Positions 17,098 to 26,941 of a stretch of 64,000 nt of DNA are shown here, piece by piece. Under the pieces are notes generated by a model. It ran no database searches and was not told the DNA's origin. It saw nothing but the letters and a program-made list of their open reading frames with translations. Each line of letters starts with the position of its first letter. Position 1 is the first letter of the stretch. The stretch covers positions 1 to 64,000 of the forward strand of contig JAGYJR010000006.1 in assembly GCA_018401995.1 (NCBI GenBank). The letters run 5' to 3'. This stretch comes from Flavobacterium sp. GTDB lineage: Bacteria > Bacteroidota > Bacteroidia > Flavobacteriales > Flavobacteriaceae. The position numbers and the translations under genes are program-made.

Positions 17098-17980
17098 TCC
17101 AGTGTTACTAAAGGAAACAGTAGACGGTTTAAATATAAAACCAGATGGAGTTTATGTGGACGTAACTTTTGGCGGCGGCGGACATTCCAGAGAAATTATT
17201 TCTCGTTTGGGTGAAAACGGAAAATTGATTGCTTTTGATCAAGATGAAGATGCGCTGCGTAATGCTATTCAAGACGATAGATTCTTATTAATTAATGAGA
17301 ATTTCAGAAATATTAAAAGATTCTTACGCTTTCACGGCATCAAACAAGTAGATGGGATTTTAGCTGATTTAGGGGTTTCTTCCCATCAATTTGATGTGGC
17401 AGAACGCGGTTTTTCCACTCGTTTTGAAGCGGAATTGGATATGCGAATGAACCAAAAAGGTGAATTGAGCGCATATCATGTTATCAATGAATACGAAGAG
17501 CAAGATATTAAGCGTGTGTTGATGAGTTATGGCGAATTAAAAAACGGTGGAGCCATGGCAAATGTAATAGTAAACGCTAGAAAAGATGCCAAGATTAAAA
17601 ATTCGGAACAACTAAAAGCGGTTTTGTCCAAGTTTTTGCCAGCGCATAAGAGCAATAAAATTTTGGCCCAAATTTATCAAGCCATCCGAATTGAAGTGAA
17701 CCAAGAAATGGAAGCGCTAAAAGAATTTTTAGAGCAATCATTAGAAATTTTAGCGCCAAATGGAAGATTGAGTGTGATTTCGTATCATTCATTGGAAGAC
17801 AGATTGGTAAAACGATTCATGAGAAACGGCATGTTTGAAGGCGAACCAGAGCGCGATTTCTTTGGAAATTTTGAAGTGCCATTCCAAATAATTGAAAAAT
17901 TAATTGTACCAACAGCAGAAGAAATTGCAATTAATAATCGTGCTAGAAGTGCAAAATTAAGAGTGGCAGAAAAGAAATAG
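17084..17980 (+). CDS. rsmH: 16S rRNA (cytosine(1402)-N(4))-methyltransferase RsmH
   Basis: About 298 residues. The SAM site is DVTFGGGGHS near the N-terminus, and GILADLGVSSHQFD and RFSTRF-like blocks (ERGFSTRFEAELDMRM) match RsmH/MraW. It methylates N4 of C1402 in the 30S P site. Two ATGs are in frame: 17072 and 17084. The latter gives the usual MEYHNPVLLKE start and is preferred. Second gene of the dcw cluster. Confidence 0.95.
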   Translation: MEYHNPVLLKETVDGLNIKPDGVYVDVTFGGGGHSREIISRLGENGKLIAFDQDEDALRNAIQDDRFLLINENFRNIKRFLRFHGIKQVDGILADLGVSSHQFDVAERGFSTRFEAELDMRMNQKGELSAYHVINEYEEQDIKRVLMSYGELKNGGAMANVIVNARKDAKIKNSEQLKAVLSKFLPAHKSNKILAQIYQAIRIEVNQEMEALKEFLEQSLEILAPNGRLSVISYHSLEDRLVKRFMRNGMFEGEPERDFFGNFEVPFQIIEKLIVPTAEEIAINNRARSAKLRVAEKK

Positions 17981-17985
17981 TAATA

Positions 17986-18345
17986 ATGAAAAACGGAGTT
18001 TATAGTTTGCTTAAAGCAAAGTTTTTAGTAAGCGATGACGCTTTGAAGAATTGGAAATTTATTGTGTTTCTGATTCTTTTGGCCATGATTGCAATTGCTA
18101 ATAACCATCGCTATGACGCAAAAAACTACCGAATTACAGAACTAACCAATCAAGTAAAAGAATTACGTTCGGAGTTTGTGGATAGACGTTCCGAATTGAT
18201 GAAGTTAAAAATGGAATCAACGGTGGCAAAAAAAATGGAGCAAAGAGAAATTTATCCAGCCAACACACCACCAACAAAAATTATTGTAAAATCAAACGAA
18301 ACCGATAAAAAATCATTTTTAGACAAAATCAAAATATGGCAGTAG
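17986..18345 (+). CDS. FtsL-like cell division protein
   Basis: 119 residues: a short cytoplasmic N-terminus, one membrane helix (about residues 27-43), then a heptad-rich periplasmic stretch (ITELTNQVKELRSEFVDRRS). This is the FtsL layout and it holds the ftsL position between rsmH and ftsI. FtsL proteins link FtsQ/FtsB to the FtsWI synthase. Sequence similarity within the family is weak, so position is the main evidence. It overlaps ftsI by 10 bp. Confidence 0.82.
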   Translation: MKNGVYSLLKAKFLVSDDALKNWKFIVFLILLAMIAIANNHRYDAKNYRITELTNQVKELRSEFVDRRSELMKLKMESTVAKKMEQREIYPANTPPTKIIVKSNETDKKSFLDKIKIWQ

Positions 18346-20318
18346 CAGATAAAAAAGTCTCTTACAGAATGTATTTAGTAGCTTTCACATTTTTTGTGAT
18401 AGCTATCTTGGTTTTGGTAAAACTGAACAATATTCAATGGGTTGAAGGCGAGTATTACCGAAAATTAGCTCAAGAAAGAACGGTGAAAAACTTCACTATT
18501 CCAGCAAATAAAGGCAATGTGTATTCCGCTGATGGTAGTTTGTTAGCAACGTCAATTCCAGAATATACCATTCGTTTTGATGCAATGTCGCCTTCGCAAG
18601 AAAACTTTTCTGAATTACTAAAACCTTTGAGCGACTCATTGGCTTTGATATTCGGAAAAACACCTGGTTTTTATCAAGCCGAACTGCAAAAAGCTAGAAA
18701 CAATAAAAACCGCTATTATTTGGTTGCCAAAAAATTGAGCTACACCGATTACATGCGAGTAAAAAGTTTTCCATTGTTCAATAAAGGACCATACAAAGGA
18801 GGAATTATCATTGAACAAAAGACCGTTCGCGAGCATCCTATTGGTTTAGTTGCCCAAAGAACTGTTGGTTATGAGCGTTCAGATAGTGATGGAAAAGGTT
18901 TAGAATACGCTTTCCGTGAATACATCAACGGCAAAAACGGCCATCGTATGATGCAAAAAATTGCCAAAAATCAATGGAAACCAATTAACGATAACAACGA
19001 ATTAGAACCACAAGACGGCTACGATATTATTTCAACTATTGATGTTTACATTCAAGATATCGCGCATCATGCTTTGTTGAAACAATTAGAAATTTACGAA
19101 GCCGATCACGGTTGTGTAATTGTGATGGAAACTAAAACTGGTCAAATCAAAGCTATTTCAAATTTAGGAAGAGCTTCAGATGGGTCGTATTATGAAACTC
19201 AAAACTATGCTGTTGCTGAATCCCATGAGCCAGGTTCAACTTTCAAACTTTTCGATTTAATTGCTTTAATTGATGATAAAAAGGTTGACACAAGTAAAGT
19301 ATACGATACAAATGATGGTGTAATTGAATACTACGGAAGAAAAGTGCGTGATTCCAAAAAAGGCGGTTACGGAAAAATTTCGCTTGCCAAAGGTTTTGAA
19401 GTTTCATCCAACACCGTTTTGGTTAAAGCAGTAACCGATAGTTATGGAAATAATCCAAAACAGTTTGTAGATAGAATCAATAGCTATGGTTTAAACAAAC
19501 CACTAGGTATTCAATTAATTGGAGAAGGTAAGCCAATTGTTCCTCAACCAGGAGCTAAAGATTGGTACGGAACTACTTTACCATGGATGGCATTTGGTTA
19601 CAATATTTCGTTAACGCCATTACAAACTTTGACATTATATAATGCAGTTGCCAATGATGGTGTAATGGTGAAACCGTATTTCGTAAAAGAAATCAAAGAG
19701 TGGAACAACACCATTAAAAAATATGATACAGAAATTATTCACCCCAAAATTGCTTCTGATGAAGCTTTAACTCAAGTTAGAGCCATTTTAGAAAATGTAG
19801 TAAAACGCGGAACAGGATCAAAATTGTATTCTAAAGATTTTTCAATGGCTGGCAAAACGGGAACAGCTCAGGTAAATTATAAAGATAAATCACAGTTGCA
19901 TTATGCTTCATCTTTTGCAGGCTATTTTCCAGCTAATGATCCAAAGTTTTCATGTATCGTTGTTGTTCACAAGCCAAAAGTTACAACCGGTTATTATGGT
20001 GCAGATGTAGCTGGGCCAGTTTTCAAAAGAATAGCACAAAAAATTTATACCGATTCTCCACCCACAAATCATATCAAAAGTATTGACACCAAAATACAAA
20101 GCCTAGAAAAAAGTTATAACGCATATTACCAAAAAAACCAAATTAATACCAATTATATTCCAAATGTAAAAGGAATGGACGGAATGGATGCGATAGCACT
20201 TTTAGAAAATTTAGGGTTGAAAGTAAAAGTTGTTGGAATAGGAAAAGTTAAAGCACAATCCATAAACGCTGGAGAGATTATCCAAAAGAAACAAGTAATA
20301 ACCTTGCAATTATCATGA
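18336..20318 (+). CDS. ftsI: Penicillin-binding protein FtsI (PBP3), septal transpeptidase
   Basis: 660 residues: one N-terminal membrane helix (about 13-29), a PBP dimerisation domain, and a transpeptidase domain with active serine in STFK (301-304), SSN (in FEVSSNTVL), and KTGT (GKTGTAQ, about 507). A C-terminal PASTA-like segment (IPNVKGMDGMDAIALLENLG) ends the protein. It cross-links septal peptidoglycan together with FtsW. PASTA on FtsI is usual in Bacteroidetes. Overlaps ftsL by 10 bp and murE by 4 bp. Confidence 0.95.
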   Translation: MAVADKKVSYRMYLVAFTFFVIAILVLVKLNNIQWVEGEYYRKLAQERTVKNFTIPANKGNVYSADGSLLATSIPEYTIRFDAMSPSQENFSELLKPLSDSLALIFGKTPGFYQAELQKARNNKNRYYLVAKKLSYTDYMRVKSFPLFNKGPYKGGIIIEQKTVREHPIGLVAQRTVGYERSDSDGKGLEYAFREYINGKNGHRMMQKIAKNQWKPINDNNELEPQDGYDIISTIDVYIQDIAHHALLKQLEIYEADHGCVIVMETKTGQIKAISNLGRASDGSYYETQNYAVAESHEPGSTFKLFDLIALIDDKKVDTSKVYDTNDGVIEYYGRKVRDSKKGGYGKISLAKGFEVSSNTVLVKAVTDSYGNNPKQFVDRINSYGLNKPLGIQLIGEGKPIVPQPGAKDWYGTTLPWMAFGYNISLTPLQTLTLYNAVANDGVMVKPYFVKEIKEWNNTIKKYDTEIIHPKIASDEALTQVRAILENVVKRGTGSKLYSKDFSMAGKTGTAQVNYKDKSQLHYASSFAGYFPANDPKFSCIVVVHKPKVTTGYYGADVAGPVFKRIAQKIYTDSPPTNHIKSIDTKIQSLEKSYNAYYQKNQINTNYIPNVKGMDGMDAIALLENLGLKVKVVGIGKVKAQSINAGEIIQKKQVITLQLS

Positions 20319-21778
20319 AAGTTTTAAAAGATATATTGTACAAAGTAGCTATCGAAGCCGTTAAAGGTCCAACCGATATTGCTGTGAATAAAATAGAATT
20401 TGATTCAAGAAAAATTGGGTTGAACGATGTTTTTGTGGCGATCAAAGGTTCGCTTTCAGACGGACATACTTTTATTGATAAAGCTTTGGAATTAGGAGCA
20501 ACGGCGGTTATTTGTGAAACTTTTCCAGGCAGAATTGTAAATGGTGTAACCTATATTCAAGTAAAATCTTCGAATGAAGCTTTAGCGTTTTTAAGTGCTA
20601 ATTTTTACGATAATCCATCACAAAAATTACGTTTGGTAGGTGTTACTGGAACTAATGGTAAAACTACGATTGCTTCTTTGTTGTATCAATTATTCAAAAA
20701 CGCAGGTTATAAAGTTGGTTTACTATCAACCGTTAAAATTTTGGTAGATGAAACCGAATACAAAGCCACGCATACAACTCCAGATTCATTGACCATCAAT
20801 CATTATTTGAATGAAATGGTTGAAACTGGTTGTGAATTTTGTTTCATGGAAGTGAGTTCGCACGGTGTTCATCAAAAAAGAACAGAAGGTTTGCATTTTG
20901 AAGGCGGTATTTTTACTAATTTATCACACGACCATTTAGATTACCACAATACATTTGCAGAATATCGCGACGTAAAAAAATCATTTTTTGATCATTTACC
21001 AAAATCAGCTTTTGCAATTGTAAATGTGGATGATAAAAATGGAGCGGTTATGGTGCAAAATACCAAAGCCAAAAAGGTGACTTACGCTTTAAAATCATAT
21101 GCTGATTATCGTGCCCAAATTTTAGAAAACCAATTCACAGGATTGTTGTTGAAAGTCAATAATCATGAATTATGGACGAAATTAATTGGTTCATTCAATG
21201 CTTATAATTTGTTAGCCATTTTTGCTACTGCAATTGAACTAGGTTTGGAAGAACAAGAAGCTTTACGATTGGTTTCCGCTTTGGAAAGTGTTTCGGGAAG
21301 ATTTCAATATATCGTTTCTGAAAGCAAAATTACAGCTATCGTAGATTATGCACATACACCAGATGCATTGGAAAATGTATTAAAAACCATTGAGAACATC
21401 CGAACCAGAAACGAACAATTAATCACGGTTGTAGGTTGTGGTGGCGATAGAGATAAAACGAAACGACCTATTATGGCCAACATCGCTTCCGAATTAAGTG
21501 ATAAAGCCATTTTTACATCGGATAATCCAAGAACGGAAAATCCAGAAACCATATTGGAAGAGATGGAAAAAGGCGTGGAACCTCAAAATTTCAAAAAAAC
21601 GCTTTCCATCATTGATAGAAAACAAGCGATAAAAACCGCTTGTCAATTAGCAAATTCGGGCGATATCATTTTAATCGCTGGAAAAGGACACGAAACGTAT
21701 CAAGAAATTAATGGCATTCGTCATGATTTTGATGATATGAAAATAGTAAAAGAAATTCTCGAACAATTAAACAAATAA
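20315..21778 (+). CDS. murE: UDP-N-acetylmuramoyl-tripeptide synthetase MurE
   Basis: 487 residues with the Mur ligase ATP loop GVTGTNGKTTIASL (about residue 108) and HTTPDSL, followed by FTNLSHDHLDYH and DYAHTPDALENVL, and DNPRTENPETI near the substrate-amino-acid pocket. The DNPR motif is characteristic of enzymes adding meso-diaminopimelate. It adds the third residue of the peptidoglycan stem. Overlaps ftsI by 4 bp. Confidence 0.95.
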   Translation: MKVLKDILYKVAIEAVKGPTDIAVNKIEFDSRKIGLNDVFVAIKGSLSDGHTFIDKALELGATAVICETFPGRIVNGVTYIQVKSSNEALAFLSANFYDNPSQKLRLVGVTGTNGKTTIASLLYQLFKNAGYKVGLLSTVKILVDETEYKATHTTPDSLTINHYLNEMVETGCEFCFMEVSSHGVHQKRTEGLHFEGGIFTNLSHDHLDYHNTFAEYRDVKKSFFDHLPKSAFAIVNVDDKNGAVMVQNTKAKKVTYALKSYADYRAQILENQFTGLLLKVNNHELWTKLIGSFNAYNLLAIFATAIELGLEEQEALRLVSALESVSGRFQYIVSESKITAIVDYAHTPDALENVLKTIENIRTRNEQLITVVGCGGDRDKTKRPIMANIASELSDKAIFTSDNPRTENPETILEEMEKGVEPQNFKKTLSIIDRKQAIKTACQLANSGDIILIAGKGHETYQEINGIRHDFDDMKIVKEILEQLNK

Positions 21779-21789
21779 CCACAAAAACA

Positions 21790-21828
21790 ATTCATTTCAT
21801 TGGAATTTGATTTTTGAAATTTAAACTA
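21790..21828 (+). repeat. AT-rich spacer with TTTGATTTTTGAA unit (murE-mraY gap)
   Basis: The 57-bp gap carries GGAATTTGATTTTTGAAATTT. A close variant, TGAATTTGATTTTTGAACTT, fills the murG-murC gap at about 26905-26940. Such G/T/A-only periodic stretches are seen in these two spacers only within the cluster. Confidence 0.45.
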
Positions 21829-21835
21829 AAAAAGC

Positions 21836-23053
21836 ATGTTGTACTACATTTTTCAATATTTAGATAAAGCATTTGACGTTCCTGGAGCGGGAGTTTTTCA
21901 ATATATTACATTTCGTTCGGGATTGGCATTTATTTTATCATTGGCTTTTGCTACTATTTATGGAAAAAAAATAATTTTATTTCTTAAAAAACAACAAGTT
22001 GGTGAAACCGTGCGAGAATTAGGACTACAGGGGCAAAATGAAAAAGCGGGAACACCAACAATGGGTGGAATCATTATCATTTTAGCTACTTTAATTCCGG
22101 TTTTCTTATTGGCTAAATTGGAAAATATTTATGTGATTTTGCTTATTGTCACTACTATTTGGATGGGATCGATTGGGTTTTTAGACGATTACATCAAAAT
22201 TTTCAAAAAAGATAAAGAAGGATTAAAAGGACGATTCAAAGTTATTGGTCAAGTAGGCTTGGGGATAATTGTGGGTTCGGTATTGTATTTTCACCCAGGA
22301 GTAACAGTAAGAAAAGATACTTTGGGCGATAAATTCAAAGTTGAAAATGTAGAACTTTCTAAATTGGAAGAAAAATCAACAGCTACTACCATTCCATTTC
22401 TTAAAAACAATGAATTTGATTATGCAGAAGTATTGTCATTCATGGGTGATGGCTACAAAGATTGGGCTTGGTTAATTTTCATTCCAGTTGTGATTTTTAT
22501 TATTACAGCTGTTTCCAATGGAGCCAATTTAACCGATGGCATCGATGGATTAGCCGCAGGAACTTCCGCAATTTCGGTTTTGACACTAGGGATTTTCGCT
22601 TTCTTATCAGGAAACATCATTTTCTCGGATTATTTGAACATCATGTATATTCCAAATTCGGGTGAAATGACCATTTTTATTGCAGCATTTACTGGAGCTT
22701 TAGTCGGTTTTCTTTGGTATAATACCTATCCAGCAAGCGTTTTTATGGGCGATACAGGAAGTTTGACCATTGGTGGAATTATCGCAGTAATTGCAATCGC
22801 TATTCGTAAAGAATTAATGATTCCAATTTTATGCGGTATTTTCTTAGCTGAAAATCTTTCGGTAGTGTTACAGGTTAGTTATTTTAAATACACCAAAAAG
22901 AAATACGGTGAAGGTCGACGCATTTTCTTGATGTCGCCGTTGCATCACCATTACCAAAAAAAGGGGTATCACGAAAGTAAAATTGTAACCCGTTTTTGGA
23001 TTGTTGGAATTTTATTAGCCATTTCATCATTAGTAATCTTAAAACTGAGATAA
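21836..23053 (+). CDS. mraY: Phospho-N-acetylmuramoyl-pentapeptide transferase MraY
   Basis: 405 residues, polytopic. The family motifs are present: [16 protein letters not shown] (catalytic aspartates), [15 protein letters not shown] and [12 protein letters not shown], and the cytoplasmic histidine loop [11 protein letters not shown]. MraY transfers phospho-MurNAc-pentapeptide to undecaprenyl phosphate to form lipid I at the inner membrane. It carries an extra periplasmic/cytoplasmic insertion of about 60 residues (roughly 155-210) seen in Bacteroidetes enzymes. Intact. Confidence 0.96.
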   Translation: MLYYIFQYLDKAFDVPGAGVFQYITFRSGLAFILSLAFATIYGKKIILFLKKQQVGETVRELGLQGQNEKAGTPTMGGIIIILATLIPVFLLAKLENIYVILLIVTTIWMGSIGFLDDYIKIFKKDKEGLKGRFKVIGQVGLGIIVGSVLYFHPGVTVRKDTLGDKFKVENVELSKLEEKSTATTIPFLKNNEFDYAEVLSFMGDGYKDWAWLIFIPVVIFIITAVSNGANLTDGIDGLAAGTSAISVLTLGIFAFLSGNIIFSDYLNIMYIPNSGEMTIFIAAFTGALVGFLWYNTYPASVFMGDTGSLTIGGIIAVIAIAIRKELMIPILCGIFLAENLSVVLQVSYFKYTKKKYGEGRRIFLMSPLHHHYQKKGYHESKIVTRFWIVGILLAISSLVILKLR

Positions 23054-23054
23054 T

Positions 23055-24386
23055 ATGCGATTAGTTGTACTCGGTGGTGGCGAAAGTGGTGTAGGAACTG
23101 CCATTTTAGGAAAGAAAAAAGGATACGATGTTTTTGTGTCCGATTTTGGCAAGATTAAAGAAAATTACAAAGAAGTTCTTACCATTAATAAAATTCCATG
23201 GGAAGATGAAAAGCATACAGAATCATTAATTCTAAATGCCGATGTAGTAATGAAGAGTCCAGGAATTCCTGATAAAGCACCAATTGTAAAACAATTATTG
23301 GAAAAGCAAATTCCCGTGATTTCAGAAATTGAGTTTGCCATACCATTTACAGATGCTAAAATCATTGGAATTACAGGAAGTAACGGAAAAACCACCACTA
23401 CTTTGTTGACGTATCATTTGTTGAAACAAGGAGGTTTAAATGTAGGTTTGGCAGGAAATATTGGAAAAAGTTTTGCATGGCAAGTAGCAGACAACAATCA
23501 CGAGTATTATGTGTTGGAATTGAGCAGCTTTCAATTAGATGGAATTGTGAATTTTAAGCCGCATATTGCCGTAATTACTAATATTAGTCCAGACCATTTA
23601 GATAGATACAATTACGATTTTAATTTATATATCGCATCCAAATTTAGAATAACCAAAAATCAAACCGCAGCCGATTATTTAATCGTCGACAATGAAGATA
23701 GCGCTATTCAAAATTGGTTACAGAACAACAAAACACAAGCAACAGTTTATCCATTTTCATTACAAGAAGAATTAGAAAATGGATGTTACTTAAAAGAAGA
23801 TACCATTTATACCAACATTAATAACGAAGAATTTACCATGCCAATTAAAGAACTAGCTTTAGAGGGAAAACACAATGTGAAAAACGCTATGGCAGCAACA
23901 GCAGTAGCGCAATTGTTGAAAATTAGAAAACAAACTATTAGAGAAAGTTTAAGCAATTTTCAAGGAGCAGAACATCGTTTGGAAAAAGTGTTGAAGATTC
24001 AAAATGTACAGTACATCAACGATTCTAAAGCTACTAACGTAAATGCAACATTCTTCGCTTTAGATAGTATGAATACGCCAACGGTTTGGATTGTTGGTGG
24101 TGTAGATAAAGGAAATGATTACGATGAGTTGATGTCATTGGTAAGAGAAAAAGTAAAAGGAATTATATGTTTAGGTGTGGATAACCAAAAGTTATTCAAT
24201 ACATTCAATGGAGTTGTGGATGTTATGATCGAAACTACATCAATGACAGAAGCTGTAAAAATTGCACAACGCATGGCAGAAAAAGGCGATACGGTTTTAT
24301 TATCTCCAGCATGTGCAAGTTTTGACTTATTCGAAAATTACGAAGATAGAGGAAAACAATTCAAACAAGCGGTTCATAATTTGTAA
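23055..24386 (+). CDS. murD: UDP-N-acetylmuramoylalanine--D-glutamate ligase MurD
   Basis: 443 residues. The N-terminal Rossmann-like UDP-binding domain begins RLVVLGGGESGVG. The ATP loop is GITGSNGKTTTT (about residue 100) and the third domain holds NDSKATNVNATFFAL and LLSPACASFDLF. It adds D-glutamate to UDP-MurNAc-L-Ala. One base separates it from mraY, and ftsW follows after 6 nt. Confidence 0.95.
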   Translation: MRLVVLGGGESGVGTAILGKKKGYDVFVSDFGKIKENYKEVLTINKIPWEDEKHTESLILNADVVMKSPGIPDKAPIVKQLLEKQIPVISEIEFAIPFTDAKIIGITGSNGKTTTTLLTYHLLKQGGLNVGLAGNIGKSFAWQVADNNHEYYVLELSSFQLDGIVNFKPHIAVITNISPDHLDRYNYDFNLYIASKFRITKNQTAADYLIVDNEDSAIQNWLQNNKTQATVYPFSLQEELENGCYLKEDTIYTNINNEEFTMPIKELALEGKHNVKNAMAATAVAQLLKIRKQTIRESLSNFQGAEHRLEKVLKIQNVQYINDSKATNVNATFFALDSMNTPTVWIVGGVDKGNDYDELMSLVREKVKGIICLGVDNQKLFNTFNGVVDVMIETTSMTEAVKIAQRMAEKGDTVLLSPACASFDLFENYEDRGKQFKQAVHNL

Positions 24387-24392
24387 ACCAAA

Positions 24393-25745
24393 ATGAATAA
24401 AGTAATATCCAGTTTAAGAGGCGATAAGGTAATTTGGGCAATAGTTTTTCTATTGGCGCTGATTTCCTTTTTACCCGTTTACAGCGCTAGTACCAATCTA
24501 GTATATGTAATCGGGAAAGGCTCTACAATGGGATATTTATCAAAGCATTTCTTTCATTTGTTTTTAGGTTTTGTGATTATATTTTTTATTCACAAAATGC
24601 CCTATCATTATTTTCGAGCACTTTCGTTGGTTGGAATACCAATGGTCATAGTGTTGCTATTGTTCACGCTTTTTCAAGGAACAACGATTGGCGGTGCTAA
24701 TGCCAGTCGATGGATTCAAATACCATTTGTGGGAATTAGTTTTCAAACGTCAACTTTAGCGTTTATTGTTTTAATGATTTATGTGGCGCGCTATTTAGCA
24801 AAAGTGAACGATAAAGAATACAGCTTTAAAGAATCACTTTTAGAATTATGGTTGCCAGTTTTTGCTGTGTTAGCTTTGATTCTTCCTGCCAATTTCTCTA
24901 CGACTGCTTTGATATTTTCGATGGTTTGTATGTTAGTATTCATTGGGTATTATCCCATAAAATACTTAGCATTTATAATTGGAGCTGGAATTGTAAGTTT
25001 AGCATTTTTTATTCTAGTAGCCAAAGCTTTTCCAGATGCTATGCCAAACCGAGTAGATACTTGGATTAGTCGCGTGGATAGTTTTATGGATGATACGCCT
25101 AAAGAAGATGCATACCAAATTGAAAAAGCGAAAATTGCTATAGCATCTGGCGGAATTTACGGATTAGGTCCAGGAAAAAGTGTGCAGAAAAACTTTTTAC
25201 CTCAATCATCATCGGATTTTATTTTTGCCATTATTGTTGAAGAATACGGATTGTTTGGTGCTGTTGGGATAGTGTTTTTATATATGTTGCTCTTTGTGCG
25301 ATTTGTTATTAATGCCCAAAAAGCGAATAGTTTATTCGGAAAATTATTGATTATTGGATTAGGCTTTCCAATTATTTTTCAAGCTTTGGTTAATATGTCG
25401 GTAGCGGTTGAATTGTTGCCAGTAACCGGACAAACCTTGCCGTTTCTGAGTGCGGGTGGAACTTCTATTTGGATGACTTGTTTGTCTATTGGTATTATTT
25501 TAAGTGTAACCAAAAAAGATGAAGAAGTAGCACTAGATTTGGAAGAACAACGCAAAAGAGACGAAGCATTACAACAAATTATCGATGCACAAGTAGCCTT
25601 AAACGAAGAAAACGAAGCCGATGAAAATCAGCAAAAAATAAACAGCATGAAAAGTTCAATTAGAGAATCACTAGTTGAATATGAAAACGGCGATGTGCTT
25701 GTAAATGGACAAAATCCAATGAACGCAGTATTGAATAAAAAATAA
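24393..25745 (+). CDS. ftsW: Cell division protein FtsW (SEDS glycosyltransferase)
   Basis: 450 residues. About ten membrane helices in the first 375 residues, with SEDS landmarks: GGANASRWI, EDAYQIEKAKIAIASGG, PQSSSDFIFAIIVEEYG and PFLSAGGTSIW. SEDS proteins polymerise glycan strands from lipid II with a partner PBP, here FtsI. The C-terminus has an unusual charged, coiled-coil-like tail of about 70 residues (EEQRKRDEALQQIIDAQ...). Part of the dcw operon. Confidence 0.95.
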   Translation: MNKVISSLRGDKVIWAIVFLLALISFLPVYSASTNLVYVIGKGSTMGYLSKHFFHLFLGFVIIFFIHKMPYHYFRALSLVGIPMVIVLLLFTLFQGTTIGGANASRWIQIPFVGISFQTSTLAFIVLMIYVARYLAKVNDKEYSFKESLLELWLPVFAVLALILPANFSTTALIFSMVCMLVFIGYYPIKYLAFIIGAGIVSLAFFILVAKAFPDAMPNRVDTWISRVDSFMDDTPKEDAYQIEKAKIAIASGGIYGLGPGKSVQKNFLPQSSSDFIFAIIVEEYGLFGAVGIVFLYMLLFVRFVINAQKANSLFGKLLIIGLGFPIIFQALVNMSVAVELLPVTGQTLPFLSAGGTSIWMTCLSIGIILSVTKKDEEVALDLEEQRKRDEALQQIIDAQVALNEENEADENQQKINSMKSSIRESLVEYENGDVLVNGQNPMNAVLNKK

Positions 25746-25793
25746 AAACAAAAATAAAATAATTGTCCTTTTAAGGGGTATTAGAGGTGTAAC

Positions 25794-26885
25794 ATGAGAA
25801 AACTAAAATTCATATTAAGCGGAGGTGGAACGGGTGGACATATTTATCCTGCGGTAGCTATTGCCAATGAGTTGAAAAGCAATTATCCAGATGCTGAGTT
25901 TTTATTTGTGGGCGCTAAAGATAAAATGGAAATGCAGAAAGTGCCTCAAGCGGGTTATTCCATTAAAGGACTTTGGATTGCAGGTTTACAGCGAAAAATT
26001 TCGTTCAAAAATGCATTGTTTCCAATTAAGTTGTTGGCTAGTTTGGTGAAATCGTTTTTCATTTTGAAGCAATTCAAACCCGATGTAGTTATTGGAACAG
26101 GTGGATTTGCAAGCGGAGCAGTTTTACAAGTTGCCAATTGGATGGGAATTCCAACGGTTGTTCAAGAACAAAATTCGTATCCTGGAATTACCAATAAATT
26201 ATTAGCCAAAAAAGCGAATGCTATTTGTGTTGCTTATGAAGGTTTAGATAAGTTCTTCCCAAAGGAAAAGCTTACTATCACGGGAAATCCAGTGCGACAA
26301 GATTTAATTGAAATTGATGAAAAACGCATTCAGGCATTAACCTATTTAGAATTAGATAGTACTAAACGAACCTTGCTTGTTTTAGGCGGAAGTTTAGGAG
26401 CAAAAAGAATAAATCAGCTTATAGCTAAAGAAATCGATTTTTTGTTGGATTTAGGATTACAAGTAGTTTGGCAATGTGGCAAATTGTATTTTGATGAGTA
26501 CAACCATTTCAACGAAAAGAAAAATGTACATGTGTTGGCGTTTATAGATAAAATGGATTTGGCTTACGCAGCTTCTGATTTCATTATTTCGCGTTCTGGA
26601 GCATCTTCGGTTTCTGAATTGTGCATTGTAGGTAAACCAACCATTTTTATCCCATCGCCTAATGTAGCGGAAGATCACCAAACGAAAAATGCTATGGCAA
26701 TCGTAGAGAAAAAAGGAGCCATTATGTTGAAAGAATCCGAATTGGAAGGCCAATTTAAAAACGTATTTGCTGACTTGGTTTCCAACGATGAAAAACAAGC
26801 CAAGTTGAGTAAGAAAATACACAAATTAGCCTTGCCAAATGCAACAAAAGAAATTGTAAAAGAAATTGAAAAACTGATAAAATAA
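25794..26885 (+). CDS. murG: UDP-GlcNAc:lipid I N-acetylglucosaminyltransferase MurG
   Basis: 363 residues, GT28 type with two Rossmann domains. The N-terminal glycine loop is [12 protein letters not shown], the linker region holds [10 protein letters not shown], and the donor-binding segment has [12 protein letters not shown]. MurG adds GlcNAc to lipid I to give lipid II on the inner face of the membrane. Intact and at its usual place between ftsW and murC. Confidence 0.96.
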   Translation: MRKLKFILSGGGTGGHIYPAVAIANELKSNYPDAEFLFVGAKDKMEMQKVPQAGYSIKGLWIAGLQRKISFKNALFPIKLLASLVKSFFILKQFKPDVVIGTGGFASGAVLQVANWMGIPTVVQEQNSYPGITNKLLAKKANAICVAYEGLDKFFPKEKLTITGNPVRQDLIEIDEKRIQALTYLELDSTKRTLLVLGGSLGAKRINQLIAKEIDFLLDLGLQVVWQCGKLYFDEYNHFNEKKNVHVLAFIDKMDLAYAASDFIISRSGASSVSELCIVGKPTIFIPSPNVAEDHQTKNAMAIVEKKGAIMLKESELEGQFKNVFADLVSNDEKQAKLSKKIHKLALPNATKEIVKEIEKLIK

Positions 26886-26941
26886 CAAGACAAAAATTAA
26901 ACATTGAATTTGATTTTTGAACTTGACCTTGAATTTTGAAA

